Positions 41,710 to 52,742 are shown, counted from the stretch's first letter. The stretch: DNA of 64,000 bases from Corynebacterium glaucum (GCF_002287505.1 NZ_CP019688.1:1600674-1664673); one strand, 5' to 3'. A program made the numbers and translations. Notes: generated by a model from the letters alone, not told the origin.

Positions 41710-42242
41710 AGAAACTTCTCCAGGCCAGCCCAGCGCGGGTCCACCCGGTCCTGCTGCTCCCCCGAAACCCCGTCCGGAGACGGCACGTCGGTGTCGCCCT
41801 CGCACTCCGGCTCGCAGGTCGGGTTGAACGGCAGGTTTAGACCAGCCTCGTCGACAAAGGCCTGCTCCAGGTCCACCTTGTCATCCACCACGCGCATGAT
41901 CTCGTCGCCGGAGCCGCGATCCTCATCGGCCTCGTCATCGCCGGAGATGAATGCATCAGACGCGGAGAACACCTGCTCCACGCGCAGGGTGTGCTCCGGG
42001 GTGAGCTCCTTCAGGCAGCGCACGCACTGACCGGTCAGCTGCGCGGTCGCAGTCGCATCCACCATGACACCGCTTCCGAGCGGGATGATGGTCGCTTCGA
42101 CCTCGACCTCTTGGCCTTCTTCGATGGCGATCATTGCTGGCCCGATTCGCGAGGGCGAAGGGCCGGTCTGGGTGACGGTAATGGGCAGACCGTCGCCGTT
42201 CATAGCCTCGGCGACGTTGATGATGAACGGATTTCCAGACAT
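41706..42242 (-). CDS. yceD: YceD (DUF177) family protein
   Basis: Large-subunit rRNA accumulation protein YceD family (DUF177), involved in 23S rRNA maturation or stability. It has 178 residues with the conserved Cys pair regions CVRCLKELT and CEPEC and a central acidic region (GDDEADEDRGSGDE). The usual downstream partner rpmF is not present here; rnc follows with a 4-bp overlap. ATG 42242 lies at a normal spacing. Confidence 0.88.
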   Translation of the reverse strand: MSGNPFIINVAEAMNGDGLPITVTQTGPSPSRIGPAMIAIEEGQEVEVEATIIPLGSGVMVDATATAQLTGQCVRCLKELTPEHTLRVEQVFSASDAFISGDDEADEDRGSGDEIMRVVDDKVDLEQAFVDEAGLNLPFNPTCEPECEGDTDVPSPDGVSGEQQDRVDPRWAGLEKFL

Positions 42243-42320
42243 AACAATCCCTAACCCTACAGTCTGTGGCGTCCACCGCCGACTTCGTTCGCCAACGGCG
42301 ATTACAGGCCGAACACCGGC

Positions 42321-43151
42321 TTAGTAGTCCTCTGAGTAACCGTCAGCAGGCGCCTGCTCGGTGCGCGGGCGGCGGCGCGGGGTGCGCTCGATTCGCTCGC
42401 CCCGGTCCATCCGCTCACCACGGTCACCGCGGCGCTCGTAGCCGCCCTCAGGACGCTGCACGCCGGACGCGCCCGCACCGCGGCGCAGCGCGGAGCGATC
42501 AGAGGAAACGGTGCGAAGCACCGAGGAGAGCGACTCCTCGAACTCCGCGAGCTTCGCATCCACGTAGTCGTCGCACTCCGCACGCAGGCGGGCGGACTCG
42601 GTGTGCGCCTGCTCCACCAGACGGTGCGCCTCCTCGTCCGCGCGGCGCATCACCTCAGATTCGGAGATCAAGCGCTCCTGCTGCGCAAGACCTTCGTCCA
42701 CGCTGCGCTGGTACTCCTGGTTACCCGACTCGACCAGGCGCTCCGCCTCCTGACGCGCGCGGCCCACAGTCACGTCGGCCTCCTCGCGGGCGCGGCCAAC
42801 CATGTTGTTCGCGTCTTCCTCCGCGTTGGACACCAACATGGTGGCCTGGGACTGCGCATCCGTCAGCATGGTTTCGGACTGCGCATGCGCGTCATCCATC
42901 AAGCGACGCGACTCGTCCTCCGCGTCCATCACCAGCACGTCCGCGCGCTCCTGCGCACCACGCAGAATCTCGTCCTGCTTATCCAGCACGTCCTGGGCAT
43001 CGTCGAGTTCTTCCGGAATGGCGTTGCGCAGATCGTCGAGAAGCACGAGCATCTCGTTGCGCGGCACCATGCAGTTCGAGGTCATGGGCACGCCGTACGC
43101 CTGCTCCACGGTCTGGACGAGTTCATCGAGGGCTTCGAATACGCGGTACAT
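42321..43151 (-). CDS. sepIVA: DivIVA-domain septum protein (SepIVA-like)
   Basis: A coiled-coil protein of 276 residues, syntenic with mycobacterial Rv2927c (SepIVA), which acts in cell division and peptidoglycan synthesis. The N-terminus (MYRVFEALDELVQTVEQAYGVPMTSNCMVPRNEMLVLLDDLRNAIP) is DivIVA-like. Residues about 60-215 form a heptad-rich coiled coil (QSETMLTDAQSQATMLVSNAEEDANNMVGRAREEADVTV). The tail is Arg/Gly-rich and disordered. ATG 43151 is the better start; the extension to 43172 is short. It precedes yceD with a 78-bp gap. Confidence 0.88.
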   Translation of the reverse strand: MYRVFEALDELVQTVEQAYGVPMTSNCMVPRNEMLVLLDDLRNAIPEELDDAQDVLDKQDEILRGAQERADVLVMDAEDESRRLMDDAHAQSETMLTDAQSQATMLVSNAEEDANNMVGRAREEADVTVGRARQEAERLVESGNQEYQRSVDEGLAQQERLISESEVMRRADEEAHRLVEQAHTESARLRAECDDYVDAKLAEFEESLSSVLRTVSSDRSALRRGAGASGVQRPEGGYERRGDRGERMDRGERIERTPRRRPRTEQAPADGYSEDY

Positions 43152-43210
43152 GGCACTCAGCGTACGGCGCAAAAAGAGCTTTTCGCTTTACGACGCGACC
43201 CCCGCCGCGC

Positions 43211-44581
<1,371 letters not shown>

Positions 44582-44609
44582 CTATTGGGCGGCAGATTTA
44601 CCACATGGC

Positions 44610-44615
44610 ATGATA
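44610..44615 (-). promoter_or_regulatory. Candidate -10 box for gdhA
   Basis: TATCAT on the minus strand, about 53 nt upstream of the gdhA start codon. The -35 region is not clear. Confidence 0.35.
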
Positions 44616-44775
44616 CAAAACATTTCACCGCCATGCCCAGTGATGCCTGTCCCAAGCTACGTCCAGCCGTTGCGGGTTTTTGAACCGGGGGCGGAGCTCA
44701 TCCCCCCCCCGCGCCGTTAAACTGGGCCGTCACACGCCTAACCGCCCCGCACGCTTTGCACTCGAGGTCACAAAC

Positions 44776-45981
44776 ATGAGTTTCACTTCCTCCCCCCGCC
44801 CAGTGAATGCCACCGACGCTGCCGATGCAGCTGGTACTGAACGTTCCACCAAGGTGGTCATCGCCCCTGACGCCTTCAAAGGCACCGCCTCCGCACAGCA
44901 GGCTGCCCAGTGGCTTGGCGAAGGCATCCGGGAAGTGATCAAGGACGCCGACATTTACCTCGCGCCGATGGCCGACGGCGGTGAAGGCACCTCGGAACTC
45001 TTCGCGGGCGAGCGCATCACCCTGCCCACCACGGACGCGGCCGGGCGCCTGACAGAGGCAAGCTACACTTACGACGCTTCGACCACCACTGCATTCATCG
45101 ACGTCGCGGCCGCGTCGGGCTTGCCCGCAGTCGCCGACAACCCCGTGCCGATGACCGGAGATACGTACGGCACCGGCGTACTCATCGCCGATGCGCAGAC
45201 CCGCGGCGCGACTCGCATTGCACTCGGCCTGGGCGGCTCCGCCACCATCGACGGTGGCACCGGCATCCTCGTCGCGCTTGGAGCGAACCCGATCGATGCA
45301 CACGGCTACCAGCTCAAGCCGGGAGGCGGCGCACTGCGTGACATCGCGGTCCTCGACACCGCGAAGGTCAACATCCCCGCCGGCGCCGTCGACTGGCTTC
45401 TACTTGTCGACGTCGCTGCCCCCGCCACCGGCGACCACGGCGCCGCAGCGGTGTTCGGCCCGCAAAAAGGGGCCTCAGAAGAGGAGGTGCAGGTTCTCGA
45501 CGAAGGGCTTGCAAAGCTTTGCGACGTCGCGGGCGTGGATCCCACTACCCCGGGCATGGGCGCCGCGGGCGGAGTTGGCATCGGCTTGACCTGGCTCTCC
45601 ACCCTGCTTCATGGCGACGCCTCGCATGTGCAGATCGTGCCCGGCGCGCGCATGGTCGCGGACGCGAACGGGCTCGCAGACCAGCTGGCCGATGCAGCGC
45701 TGGTGATCACGGGCGAGGGCCGCTTCGACTCGCAGACTGCCGCTGGAAAGGTCGCGGCCACCGTCTTCGATCTCGTGGAGGAGCACAACCCGGAGGCGGT
45801 GGTCGCCGTGGCCTCAGGCGAGTTCCAGGACACGCCTCGCGAAGTTGCCAGCAACGAGGTCATCGCCGTGACGTTGCCCGACCCTTCCGAGGCAGGCGAA
45901 GCCGGCACCGCCGAGCAGCTGCGCCGCGCCGGCGCAGAGATCGCAGTCGCCTACCTGCGGACCTCGACGGTCCAGGGGTAG
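44776..45981 (+). CDS. glxK: Glycerate 2-kinase (GlxK/GarK family)
   Basis: Phosphorylates D-glycerate to 2-phosphoglycerate. The 401 residues from ATG 44776 begin, after a Thr/Ala-rich leader, with KVVIAPDAFKGTASAQQAAQWLGEGIREV, and contain MADGGEGTSE, GDTYGTGVLIADAQTRGATRIALGLGGSATIDGGTGILVALG, and VITGEGRFDSQTAAGKVAATVFDL, all glycerate-kinase blocks. GAGGT lies 8 nt before the ATG; the 44680 start gives an unlike N-terminus. The 3' end overlaps the convergent gene at 45951 by 31 bp. Confidence 0.93.
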   Translation: MSFTSSPRPVNATDAADAAGTERSTKVVIAPDAFKGTASAQQAAQWLGEGIREVIKDADIYLAPMADGGEGTSELFAGERITLPTTDAAGRLTEASYTYDASTTTAFIDVAAASGLPAVADNPVPMTGDTYGTGVLIADAQTRGATRIALGLGGSATIDGGTGILVALGANPIDAHGYQLKPGGGALRDIAVLDTAKVNIPAGAVDWLLLVDVAAPATGDHGAAAVFGPQKGASEEEVQVLDEGLAKLCDVAGVDPTTPGMGAAGGVGIGLTWLSTLLHGDASHVQIVPGARMVADANGLADQLADAALVITGEGRFDSQTAAGKVAATVFDLVEEHNPEAVVAVASGEFQDTPREVASNEVIAVTLPDPSEAGEAGTAEQLRRAGAEIAVAYLRTSTVQG

Positions 45982-46349
45982 ATCGAAGCAACCTCAAACT
46001 GGTCCTGCTGTTCGAGGGCGGCCGGGTCATTCGGCAGCGTCGCTTTCGGAGTGAGAATGCGTGACAGCCCCATTGCGAGGCGGTTGTAGCTGTCTGCGCC
46101 CTCGGCGGTGATCACGTAGCGGTGGACCTGCGCGCCGTCATCTGCCGGATCGGTACCGCGGTCCGCTTCATAGGTAGAGGTTAGCTGGGCGTGCACGGTG
46201 GCGTCGATAAGCAAGGTACCCTCCTGGACCACCGACCCAGCGGTGAGTTTGCCGCGACGAACGAGGATGTCGAGCGCTCGCTGAAAGGCCGCGCCGACTT
46301 CGGCAGCGGTGGCGGGCGGGACCAGGACGTCGAACACAATGGCTGGCAT
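45951..46349 (-). CDS. Small uncharacterised cytosolic protein
   Basis: Not recognised. The 132 residues from ATG 46349 are MPAIVFDVLVPPATAAEVGAAFQRALDILVRRGKLTAGSVVQEG..., alternating helices and strands with no transmembrane segment or catalytic motif; it ends in DQFEVASIYPWTVEVRR. A TTG at 46356-46358 with GAAGG upstream is an alternative start. It is convergent with glxK (31-bp overlap) and divergent from the 46394 gene. Confidence 0.6.
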   Translation of the reverse strand: MPAIVFDVLVPPATAAEVGAAFQRALDILVRRGKLTAGSVVQEGTLLIDATVHAQLTSTYEADRGTDPADDGAQVHRYVITAEGADSYNRLAMGLSRILTPKATLPNDPAALEQQDQFEVASIYPWTVEVRR

Positions 46350-46380
46350 GCCTTCCAAGGCTAGCCTTCGGTGGCGCGAG

Positions 46381-46386
46381 TAGGGT
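46381..46386 (+). promoter_or_regulatory. -10 box for a probable leaderless transcript of the 46394 gene
   Basis: TAGGGT ends 7 nt before ATG 46394, without a Shine-Dalgarno in between. This favours ATG 46394 over the in-frame GTG at 46385, which would overlap the box. Confidence 0.45.
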
Positions 46387-46393
46387 GCAAAGC

Positions 46394-47740
46394 ATGCCTT
46401 TGGACGTGCAATCGCCGAAACATGCCTTGACCACGATGGCTGACGGCACGATCAAACAAGTCAGCCCGTTTTCCGGAACGCAGGTGTGGACCGTGCCCGG
46501 GCGGGGCAACCGGCCGCTGTCGAACCGCGCGAAGGAACCCGAGCTCTTGGCAGAGGACGCGTTCACGCACTCGTGCAACTTCTGCGAGGCGAAGCAGCTG
46601 GCTACCCCACCGGAAAAAACCCGCACATTCCGCGGCGAAGATGGCCGGTGGCAAATCCTGCGCGACCAGATGCCGCACCAGCTTGGCGAGACTCGCGCGG
46701 AGTTCCGCCGCGTACCCAACCTGTTCGAGATCGTCTCCTACGACTACTGGGTGCAGAACTACGGCTACGAGATGCCGGAGGGCCGGCGCCGGCACATGGA
46801 GACCTACTTGGCCGACTCGGCTGGCCGCGAGCACGTGTATGAGATTGCGCGCACGCGCATGCGCGCTTCTGGTCTGGGCGAGGCAGAGAGCGAAGATGAG
46901 CTTTTGGCCCTTGCGCCCGCGTATTTCGGCGGCGGGCACGACGTGATTATCGCGCGGCGGCACTTCGTCGACGGTGCGACGGATGATTCGCAGTTGGCCA
47001 GCTCCGGCACGCTGACCCCGGACGAGCACCATGGCTTCACCGCTTTCACTATCGACGCCCTGCGTGACCTGCTCGAGGCGAACCGCTACGCGCCGTACGT
47101 GGTGGTGTTTCAGAACTGGCTCTCTGCTGCCGGTGCCTCGTTCGACCACCTGCACAAGCAGCTGGTCACAATTGATGAGCGCGGCGTGCAGGCCGAGATG
47201 GAGATTGCGAAGCTGCGCCGCAACCTCAACATGTACAACGAGTGGGGCGTGAACTACGCGTCGTATCACAACTTGGTCATCGCAGAGAACGACTATGCGG
47301 TGGTGGTTGCTGGCATTGGGCACCGCTACCCCACTACGGCGATCTACTCGAAATCCGCGACGTGTGAACCGTGGCGCCAATCGGAGGAAGAGGTGCGCGG
47401 CTTCTCCGACTTGTTGCATGCCGTGCACGCCGCGACCGGGCCCGAGGTTGCCTGCAACGAGGAGTGGCATTACCGCCCGGTGGATTTGGACGTACCGATG
47501 CCGTGGCGCGTGAACATCAAGTGGCGCCTCTCCACCGTCGCGGGGTTCGAGGGCAACACGAAGATCTACGTGAACACGCTATCCCCATTCGACGTGCGTG
47601 ACCGCCTAGTAACCAACCTCTATCGGCTGCGCGATGAGGGCCGTGTTGCGGGCGATATCCGCATTGCCGCCGAGTGCACCCCCGCGCGCAACGTGCTGCT
47701 CTACAACCCGATGCTGAGTAAGGAAGGGCAAGACCGATGA
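46394..47740 (+). CDS. DUF4921 family, GalT/HIT-superfamily protein
   Basis: A 448-residue protein of the DUF4921 family, related to galactose-1-phosphate uridylyltransferases of the HIT superfamily. It has a zinc-like CNFCE motif near residue 60, RVPNLFEIVSYDYWVQNYGYEMP in the middle, and the HIT-type ASFDHLHKQLV. The second half repeats a similar fold (WHYRPVDLDVPMPWRVNIKWRLSTVAGFEGNTKIYVNTLSPFDVRDRL). A nucleotide- or sugar-phosphate-transferring activity is likely, but the substrate is unknown. Its stop overlaps the next start by 4 bp. Confidence 0.85.
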   Translation: MPLDVQSPKHALTTMADGTIKQVSPFSGTQVWTVPGRGNRPLSNRAKEPELLAEDAFTHSCNFCEAKQLATPPEKTRTFRGEDGRWQILRDQMPHQLGETRAEFRRVPNLFEIVSYDYWVQNYGYEMPEGRRRHMETYLADSAGREHVYEIARTRMRASGLGEAESEDELLALAPAYFGGGHDVIIARRHFVDGATDDSQLASSGTLTPDEHHGFTAFTIDALRDLLEANRYAPYVVVFQNWLSAAGASFDHLHKQLVTIDERGVQAEMEIAKLRRNLNMYNEWGVNYASYHNLVIAENDYAVVVAGIGHRYPTTAIYSKSATCEPWRQSEEEVRGFSDLLHAVHAATGPEVACNEEWHYRPVDLDVPMPWRVNIKWRLSTVAGFEGNTKIYVNTLSPFDVRDRLVTNLYRLRDEGRVAGDIRIAAECTPARNVLLYNPMLSKEGQDR

Positions 47741-48972
47741 CCACCGTGCCGATGAACCAGCTGCTTGAGACCTACGAGATCGATGCCGCGTGGCAGCGCG
47801 AGTTTTACGAGTGGATGCACGCCAACCCGGAGCTGGCGATGCAGGAACACGAAACCCACGCCCGCATCCTGAAGGAGCTTGAGCGCTTCGACTGCGAGGT
47901 GATCGCACCGATCGGCGGCACGGGTATCTGCGCGGTGTTCACAAACGGCGACGGCCCGGTCGTGCTGCACCGCGCCGACTTCGATGCGCTCCCAGTCACC
48001 GAGGCGACCGGCGTGGACTACGCGGCAACCACCGGCACCATGCACGCCTGCGGCCACGACATTCACACCGCTGCGCTGCTCGGGGTCTGCGACTTTATGG
48101 ACCACACCCGCGAGCATTGGGCTGGCACGTTCATCGCGCTGTTCCAGCCGGCAGAGGAGACCGCCGAAGGCGCTGCGGCAATGGTCGAAGACGGTTTGGT
48201 GGACCGCATTCCGCACCCGGATGTGTGTTTCGGACAGCACGTGATGCCGGGGCGCGCTGGCGAGGTCATGAGCAAACCCGGCCCGCAGTTCGCCGCGTGC
48301 GATTCGATCCGCATCACCATCCCGGGCCGCAGCGCGCACGGCTCGATGCCGCACAATTCGATCGACCCGACGTTCACCGCGGCGATGATCATCGCGCGTC
48401 TGCAGGGCATCGTCGGCCGCGAGGTCAACCCCGCCGATTTCGCAGTGGTCACCGTTGCCAGCGTGCACGCCGGCAGCACCATCAACATCATCCCGGCGGA
48501 AGCCGAGCTGGTGCTCAACTGCCGCTTCTACTCCGACAAGGTCAAGGCGAAGGTGTACGCATCCATCGAGCGGATCGTGCACGCTGAGGTCGCAGCCTCA
48601 GGAGCCGAGGGCGAGGCCACCATCGAGTTCTTCGCCCACGGGGAATTGCTCACTAACGACGAGGCGTTGTACGAGACCGTCCGCGCTCGCTTCGACGAGG
48701 CGTTCGGAGAGACTTCCGTCACCGCAGATCCGAAGACGGTCTCCGAGGACTTCCCCACCATCCCAACCGCCTTTGGCGTGCCCTACCTGTTCTGGCTGAT
48801 CGGATGCACGCCGCAGGATGTGTGGGATAAGGCGGTCGCGGAGGATCGCGTTGACTTAGACGTGCCGGTAAACCACATGCCGGCATTCCTGCCGGAGTAC
48901 GAGCCAACGATCCGAGCGGCGACGGATGCTGGAGTGGTGGCAGCGTTGACGCTGCTCGCTCGCGCTGAGTAA
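47737..48972 (+). CDS. M20-family amidohydrolase (aminoacylase/IAA-hydrolase type)
   Basis: A 411-residue metal-dependent amidohydrolase of the M20D type, cleaving N-acyl amino acids or similar amides. Motifs are VVLHRADFDALPVTEATG, the zinc-binding MHACGHDIHTAALLG, FQPAEETAEGAAAMVEDG, and the dimerisation HAGSTINIIPAEAELVLNCRFYS domain (about 180-290). ATG 47737 overlaps the DUF4921 stop (ATGA), so the two are co-translated. The substrate is not defined by sequence. Confidence 0.9.
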   Translation: MTTVPMNQLLETYEIDAAWQREFYEWMHANPELAMQEHETHARILKELERFDCEVIAPIGGTGICAVFTNGDGPVVLHRADFDALPVTEATGVDYAATTGTMHACGHDIHTAALLGVCDFMDHTREHWAGTFIALFQPAEETAEGAAAMVEDGLVDRIPHPDVCFGQHVMPGRAGEVMSKPGPQFAACDSIRITIPGRSAHGSMPHNSIDPTFTAAMIIARLQGIVGREVNPADFAVVTVASVHAGSTINIIPAEAELVLNCRFYSDKVKAKVYASIERIVHAEVAASGAEGEATIEFFAHGELLTNDEALYETVRARFDEAFGETSVTADPKTVSEDFPTIPTAFGVPYLFWLIGCTPQDVWDKAVAEDRVDLDVPVNHMPAFLPEYEPTIRAATDAGVVAALTLLARAE

Positions 48973-49036
48973 GCGCGCGTGGGTAGGTAGGCTTGGCCGG
49001 GCATTGGCTGCACAGCTTCTCCGAAAGGTTTGATGA

Positions 49037-51454
49037 ATGGACACCCACGTACACACCCCTGAGCTGAAAGACACTCTCGCTGGCCACGTCAAGGGCTTTT
49101 CCGGCAAATCACCTTCGAACTCCACCGTGGAGAAATTCTGGACCGGCCTCTCGGCCGCAGTGGTCGAGCAGATTGCCGATAACTGGGAGGAGACCCGCAA
49201 CACCTACGCCGGCGCCCGCCAGGCGGCATACTTCTCCGCTGAGTTCCTCCAGGGTCGCGCTCTGCTGAACAACCTGACCAACCTTGGCCTCGTCGAGCAC
49301 GCGGAGGAAATCACTCGCGAACTCGGCCACGAGCTTTCGGACGTGCTTGAAGCTGAAAGCGACGCAGCGCTGGGCAACGGCGGCCTTGGCCGCTTGGCCG
49401 CCTGCTTCCTGGATTCCGCAGTCACCCAGGATTACCCGCTCACCGGTTACGGCCTGCTCTACCGCTACGGCTTGTTCCGCCAGGAGTTCGTGGACGGCTT
49501 CCAAAAGGAGCACCCGGACGCGTGGAAGGAAGCCTTCTACCCGTTCGTCGTCCGTCGCAACACGCAGCAGCGCTTTGTGAAGTTCGACGACATGCAGGTG
49601 CGCGCTGTTCCCTACGACATGCCGATCACCGGCTACGGCACCGACAACGTGGGCACCCTGCGCCTGTGGGACGCGCTGCCGATGCACGAGTTCGACTACG
49701 ACGCGTTTAGCTCCCAGCGCTTCACCGACGCAATCCTGGAGCGCGAGGCGGTGCACGACATCACCCGTGTGCTCTACCCGAACGACTCCTCCTACGCCGG
49801 CAAGCTGCTGCGCGTTCGCCAGCAGTATTTCTTCGTGTCCGCCTCGCTGCAGGAGCTGGTGGAAAACTACGTCACCCACCACGGCGACGATCTGAGCCGT
49901 TTCCACGAGTACAACTCCATCCAGCTCAACGACACCCACCCGGTGCTGGGCATCCCCGAGCTCATGCGCATCCTGCTCGACGAGCACGACATGAGCTGGG
50001 AGGACGCCTGGAACGTCACCACCAAGACCTTCGCGTACACCAACCACACCGTGCTGCAGGAGGCACTGGAGACGTGGGAAGAGTCCATCTTCAAGCAGCT
50101 GTTCTGGCGCATTTGGGAGATCGTTCAAGAGATCGACCGCCGCTACCGCATCGACATGGAAGCCCGCGGCATCGAACCGGAGCTTGCGCACAAGTACTCC
50201 CCGGTGCACGACGGCACCGTCCACATGGCCTGGATCGCTTGCTACGCCTCGTACTCGATCAACGGTGTGGCTGCAATCCACACCGAGATCATCAAGCGCG
50301 ACACCTTGGGCTACTGGCACGAGCTCGCGCCGGAGAAGTTCAACAACAAGACCAACGGTGTCACCCCGCGCCGCTGGCTGCGCATGTGCAACCCGCGCCT
50401 GAGCGAGCTGCTGGACCGTCTCGCCGGCAACGACGACTGGGTCACCGATCTGAGCAAGCTCAAGGAGCTGCGCCACTTCGCCGATGACCCGGAGGTCATG
50501 CGCGAGCTGCGCGAGATCAAGAACGCGAACAAGCGCGACTTCGCCGAGTGGATCAACGAGCGCCAGGGCGCAGAAATTGATCCGGACTCGATCTTCGACG
50601 CGCAGATCAAGCGCCTGCACGAGTACAAGCGCCAGCTGATGAACGCGCTCTACATCATCGACCTGTACTTCCGCATTAAGGAAGACGGCTACACCGATGT
50701 GCCGAAGCGCACCTTCATCTTCGGCGCCAAGGCAGCGCCCGGCTACGTCATGGCTAAGGGCATCATCAAGCTGATCAACACCGTCGCGGACTTCGTGAAC
50801 AACGACCCGGAGGTTTCGAAGTACATCCACGTCGTGTTCGTGGAGAACTACAACGTCTCCCCTGCTGAGCACATCATCCCGGCCTCGGACGTCTCGGAGC
50901 AGATTTCCACCGCCGGTAAGGAAGCTTCCGGCACCTCGAACATGAAGTTCATGATGAACGGCGCTCTCACGCTGGGCACCATGGACGGCGCGAACGTCGA
51001 GATCGTCGATTCCGTCGGCGAGGAAAACGCCTACATCTTCGGCGCGCTCGAGGATGAGCTGCCGGAGCTGAAGCGCAACTACAACCCGCGCGAGGCAGCT
51101 ACCGAAACGCCTGGCCTCATGCGAGCGCTCGATGCGCTTGTCGACGGCACGTTGGACGACCAGGGCACCGGCATGTTCCACGACATCCGCGAGTCCCTGC
51201 TCAACGGCTTCGGCTACGACGCCGCCGATGTCTACTACGTGCTCGGCGACTTCGCTTCCTACCGCGAGACCCGCGACCGCATGGCGCAGGAGTACTACGC
51301 CGATCCGGACCACTGGGCACGCATGTGCTGGATCAACATCTGCGAGTCCGGCCGCTTCTCCTCCGACCGCACCATCCGCGACTACGCGGAGGAGGTCTGG
51401 AAGATCCAGCCGACCCCGATCCACCCGGAGCACTCGAACACCGAGGTGAACTAA
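49037..51454 (+). CDS. glgP: Glycogen/maltodextrin phosphorylase
   Basis: PLP-dependent phosphorylase that releases glucose-1-phosphate from glycogen or maltodextrin. The 805 residues contain AAYFSAEFLQGRALLNNLTNLGL, the family block AALGNGGLGRLAACFLDS, the C-terminal KPRR-like nucleotide region, and the PLP-lysine loop EASGTSNMKFMMNGALTLGTMDGANVEI. CGAAAGGTTTGATGA precedes ATG 49037. Its stop is followed after 3 nt by the GTG of a deaminase gene. Confidence 0.97.
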   Translation: MDTHVHTPELKDTLAGHVKGFSGKSPSNSTVEKFWTGLSAAVVEQIADNWEETRNTYAGARQAAYFSAEFLQGRALLNNLTNLGLVEHAEEITRELGHELSDVLEAESDAALGNGGLGRLAACFLDSAVTQDYPLTGYGLLYRYGLFRQEFVDGFQKEHPDAWKEAFYPFVVRRNTQQRFVKFDDMQVRAVPYDMPITGYGTDNVGTLRLWDALPMHEFDYDAFSSQRFTDAILEREAVHDITRVLYPNDSSYAGKLLRVRQQYFFVSASLQELVENYVTHHGDDLSRFHEYNSIQLNDTHPVLGIPELMRILLDEHDMSWEDAWNVTTKTFAYTNHTVLQEALETWEESIFKQLFWRIWEIVQEIDRRYRIDMEARGIEPELAHKYSPVHDGTVHMAWIACYASYSINGVAAIHTEIIKRDTLGYWHELAPEKFNNKTNGVTPRRWLRMCNPRLSELLDRLAGNDDWVTDLSKLKELRHFADDPEVMRELREIKNANKRDFAEWINERQGAEIDPDSIFDAQIKRLHEYKRQLMNALYIIDLYFRIKEDGYTDVPKRTFIFGAKAAPGYVMAKGIIKLINTVADFVNNDPEVSKYIHVVFVENYNVSPAEHIIPASDVSEQISTAGKEASGTSNMKFMMNGALTLGTMDGANVEIVDSVGEENAYIFGALEDELPELKRNYNPREAATETPGLMRALDALVDGTLDDQGTGMFHDIRESLLNGFGYDAADVYYVLGDFASYRETRDRMAQEYYADPDHWARMCWINICESGRFSSDRTIRDYAEEVWKIQPTPIHPEHSNTEVN

Positions 51455-51457
51455 CCA

Positions 51458-51928
51458 GTGGCCGCGTCCGCGAACCAGCACCTCGACCGAGCAATCGAGC
51501 TCGCCACCGAGTCAGCCTCGAACGATGGCGGCCCGTTTGGAGCGGTCGTGGTGACGGCAAGCGGCCGGGTCTACGAAGGGCGCAACACGGTCGTTTCATC
51601 CAACGACCCCAGCGCTCACGCAGAGATCAACGCAATTCGCGCTGCATGTGCAGCTGAATCAACCCACGACCTCTCCGGTGCCGTCCTCTACGCCTCCGCC
51701 CAGCCGTGCCCGATGTGTGCCGCCGCCATCTACTGGTCCGGTATCGCACGGGTCGAGTACGCCGCCACCGAGCAGCAGGCTGCGGCAGCCGGATTCGCCG
51801 ACGCCGACATCGCCGAGTACTTGAAGGGCACCCGCGAAAGTCCGGTTCCCTTCACTCACCAGGAGCATTCGCTTAGCGACGCCCCGTTCACCGCGTTCCA
51901 GGCCAACCCCAACGCCGTCGAATATTAA
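51458..51928 (+). CDS. Guanine deaminase-like cytidine/deoxycytidylate deaminase fold
   Basis: A 156-residue zinc deaminase closest in organisation to Bacillus GuaD: NDGGPFGAVVV, SNDPSAHAEINAIRAACA (His and catalytic Glu) and the Cys pair AQPCPMCAAAIYWSGI. The C-terminal swapped tail ends HSLSDAPFTAFQANPNAVEY, which is a GuaD feature rather than a tRNA TadA one. It would convert guanine to xanthine. GTG 51458 follows the glgP stop closely. Confidence 0.82.
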   Translation: MAASANQHLDRAIELATESASNDGGPFGAVVVTASGRVYEGRNTVVSSNDPSAHAEINAIRAACAAESTHDLSGAVLYASAQPCPMCAAAIYWSGIARVEYAATEQQAAAAGFADADIAEYLKGTRESPVPFTHQEHSLSDAPFTAFQANPNAVEY

Positions 51929-51951
51929 CCGCGGGGCGAGCGCGCCCGGGC

Positions 51952-51957
51952 TACGCT
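51952..51957 (+). promoter_or_regulatory. -10 box for a probable leaderless GTG-start gene (51964)
   Basis: TACGCT ends 6 nt before GTG 51964 with no Shine-Dalgarno. The same TACGCT-6-nt-GTG arrangement recurs before pabAB. Confidence 0.5.
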
Positions 51958-51963
51958 GCATTT

Positions 51964-52731
51964 GTGAAAATTTCTGAACTCGTCTCGCTCGCGCAGCGCC
52001 ATGCTGGCGCAATCCTCGCTGTATTGACGGTGCTCATCGGCGTAGCGACCGCGATCGCACTCCCCACCCAGCACTCCTCGGATCGATCAGCCGAACCTGG
52101 ATCCTCTATCGGTGGAGACATCGGTCATCGTCTCGGCTACGGCCTGATGAGGGGTGATCTCGACCTGCGAATGCCCAACGATTCCACTGTCGAGCTTTCC
52201 TTCACCACGGGTAACGCAAACTGCCACGAGCCGTTTACCGAATTGGAGGAGTCTGAAGAGGACGTCACTATTCGTTACGGAACTCGGTATCACAGAAGGG
52301 GCGAGATAGGTCACTGCACCAAAGAAGGCGTAGGCACCACCCAAACCGTCAACCTTTCGCGGCCGCTTGGCAAACGCCCTCTCTACATCGAAGAAGTGGG
52401 TATCGGTGGCCTCGTCGCCGCGCCGGAGGACTTCAGAGCGAACTTTGAAGTAGAAGATTTTGATTCCTCATTCCGCGTCGATCTGGAGTATGCCACCGGG
52501 AATCCGATTTGCTTCCGCCCCAAGGTCACCGTCAAGGAGACCGCGTCACGCGTCGACATCCACCTGCGCGTGGTCGATCACCCGCGCCCCAAGTACGTAC
52601 AGTGCCATCCAATCACCACCGTCGGATACGAGGACGTCTTTTTCGACAAGCCGCGAGACGGTCGTCAGGTCAACGTCGTCATCGATGACTTTTCCGGTCG
52701 CACGACGGGAAGCGCACCGGCAACTCGTTAA
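51964..52731 (+). CDS. Putative membrane-anchored protein with two repeats shared with the 55397 gene
   Basis: A 255-residue protein of unknown function. It has an N-terminal hydrophobic segment (AGAILAVLTVLIGVATAIAL, about 15-34), then an exported part with two copies of a roughly 70-residue repeat: SFTTGNANC...LEESEEDVTIR...NLSRPLGKRPLYI and EYATGNPIC...VKETASRVDIHL...FFDKPRDGRQVNVV. Each copy has two Cys residues and could form a disulfide. GTG 51964 is leaderless by position. It stands just upstream of pabAB. Confidence 0.7.
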   Translation: MKISELVSLAQRHAGAILAVLTVLIGVATAIALPTQHSSDRSAEPGSSIGGDIGHRLGYGLMRGDLDLRMPNDSTVELSFTTGNANCHEPFTELEESEEDVTIRYGTRYHRRGEIGHCTKEGVGTTQTVNLSRPLGKRPLYIEEVGIGGLVAAPEDFRANFEVEDFDSSFRVDLEYATGNPICFRPKVTVKETASRVDIHLRVVDHPRPKYVQCHPITTVGYEDVFFDKPRDGRQVNVVIDDFSGRTTGSAPATR

Positions 52732-52742
52732 CACCCGTACGC

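Noticed and set aside
49109..51481. A 790-codon open frame antisense to glgP
   Set aside because: Composition is Val/Ala/Leu/Asp-biased with no domain; it is the shadow of the strongly supported glgP frame.
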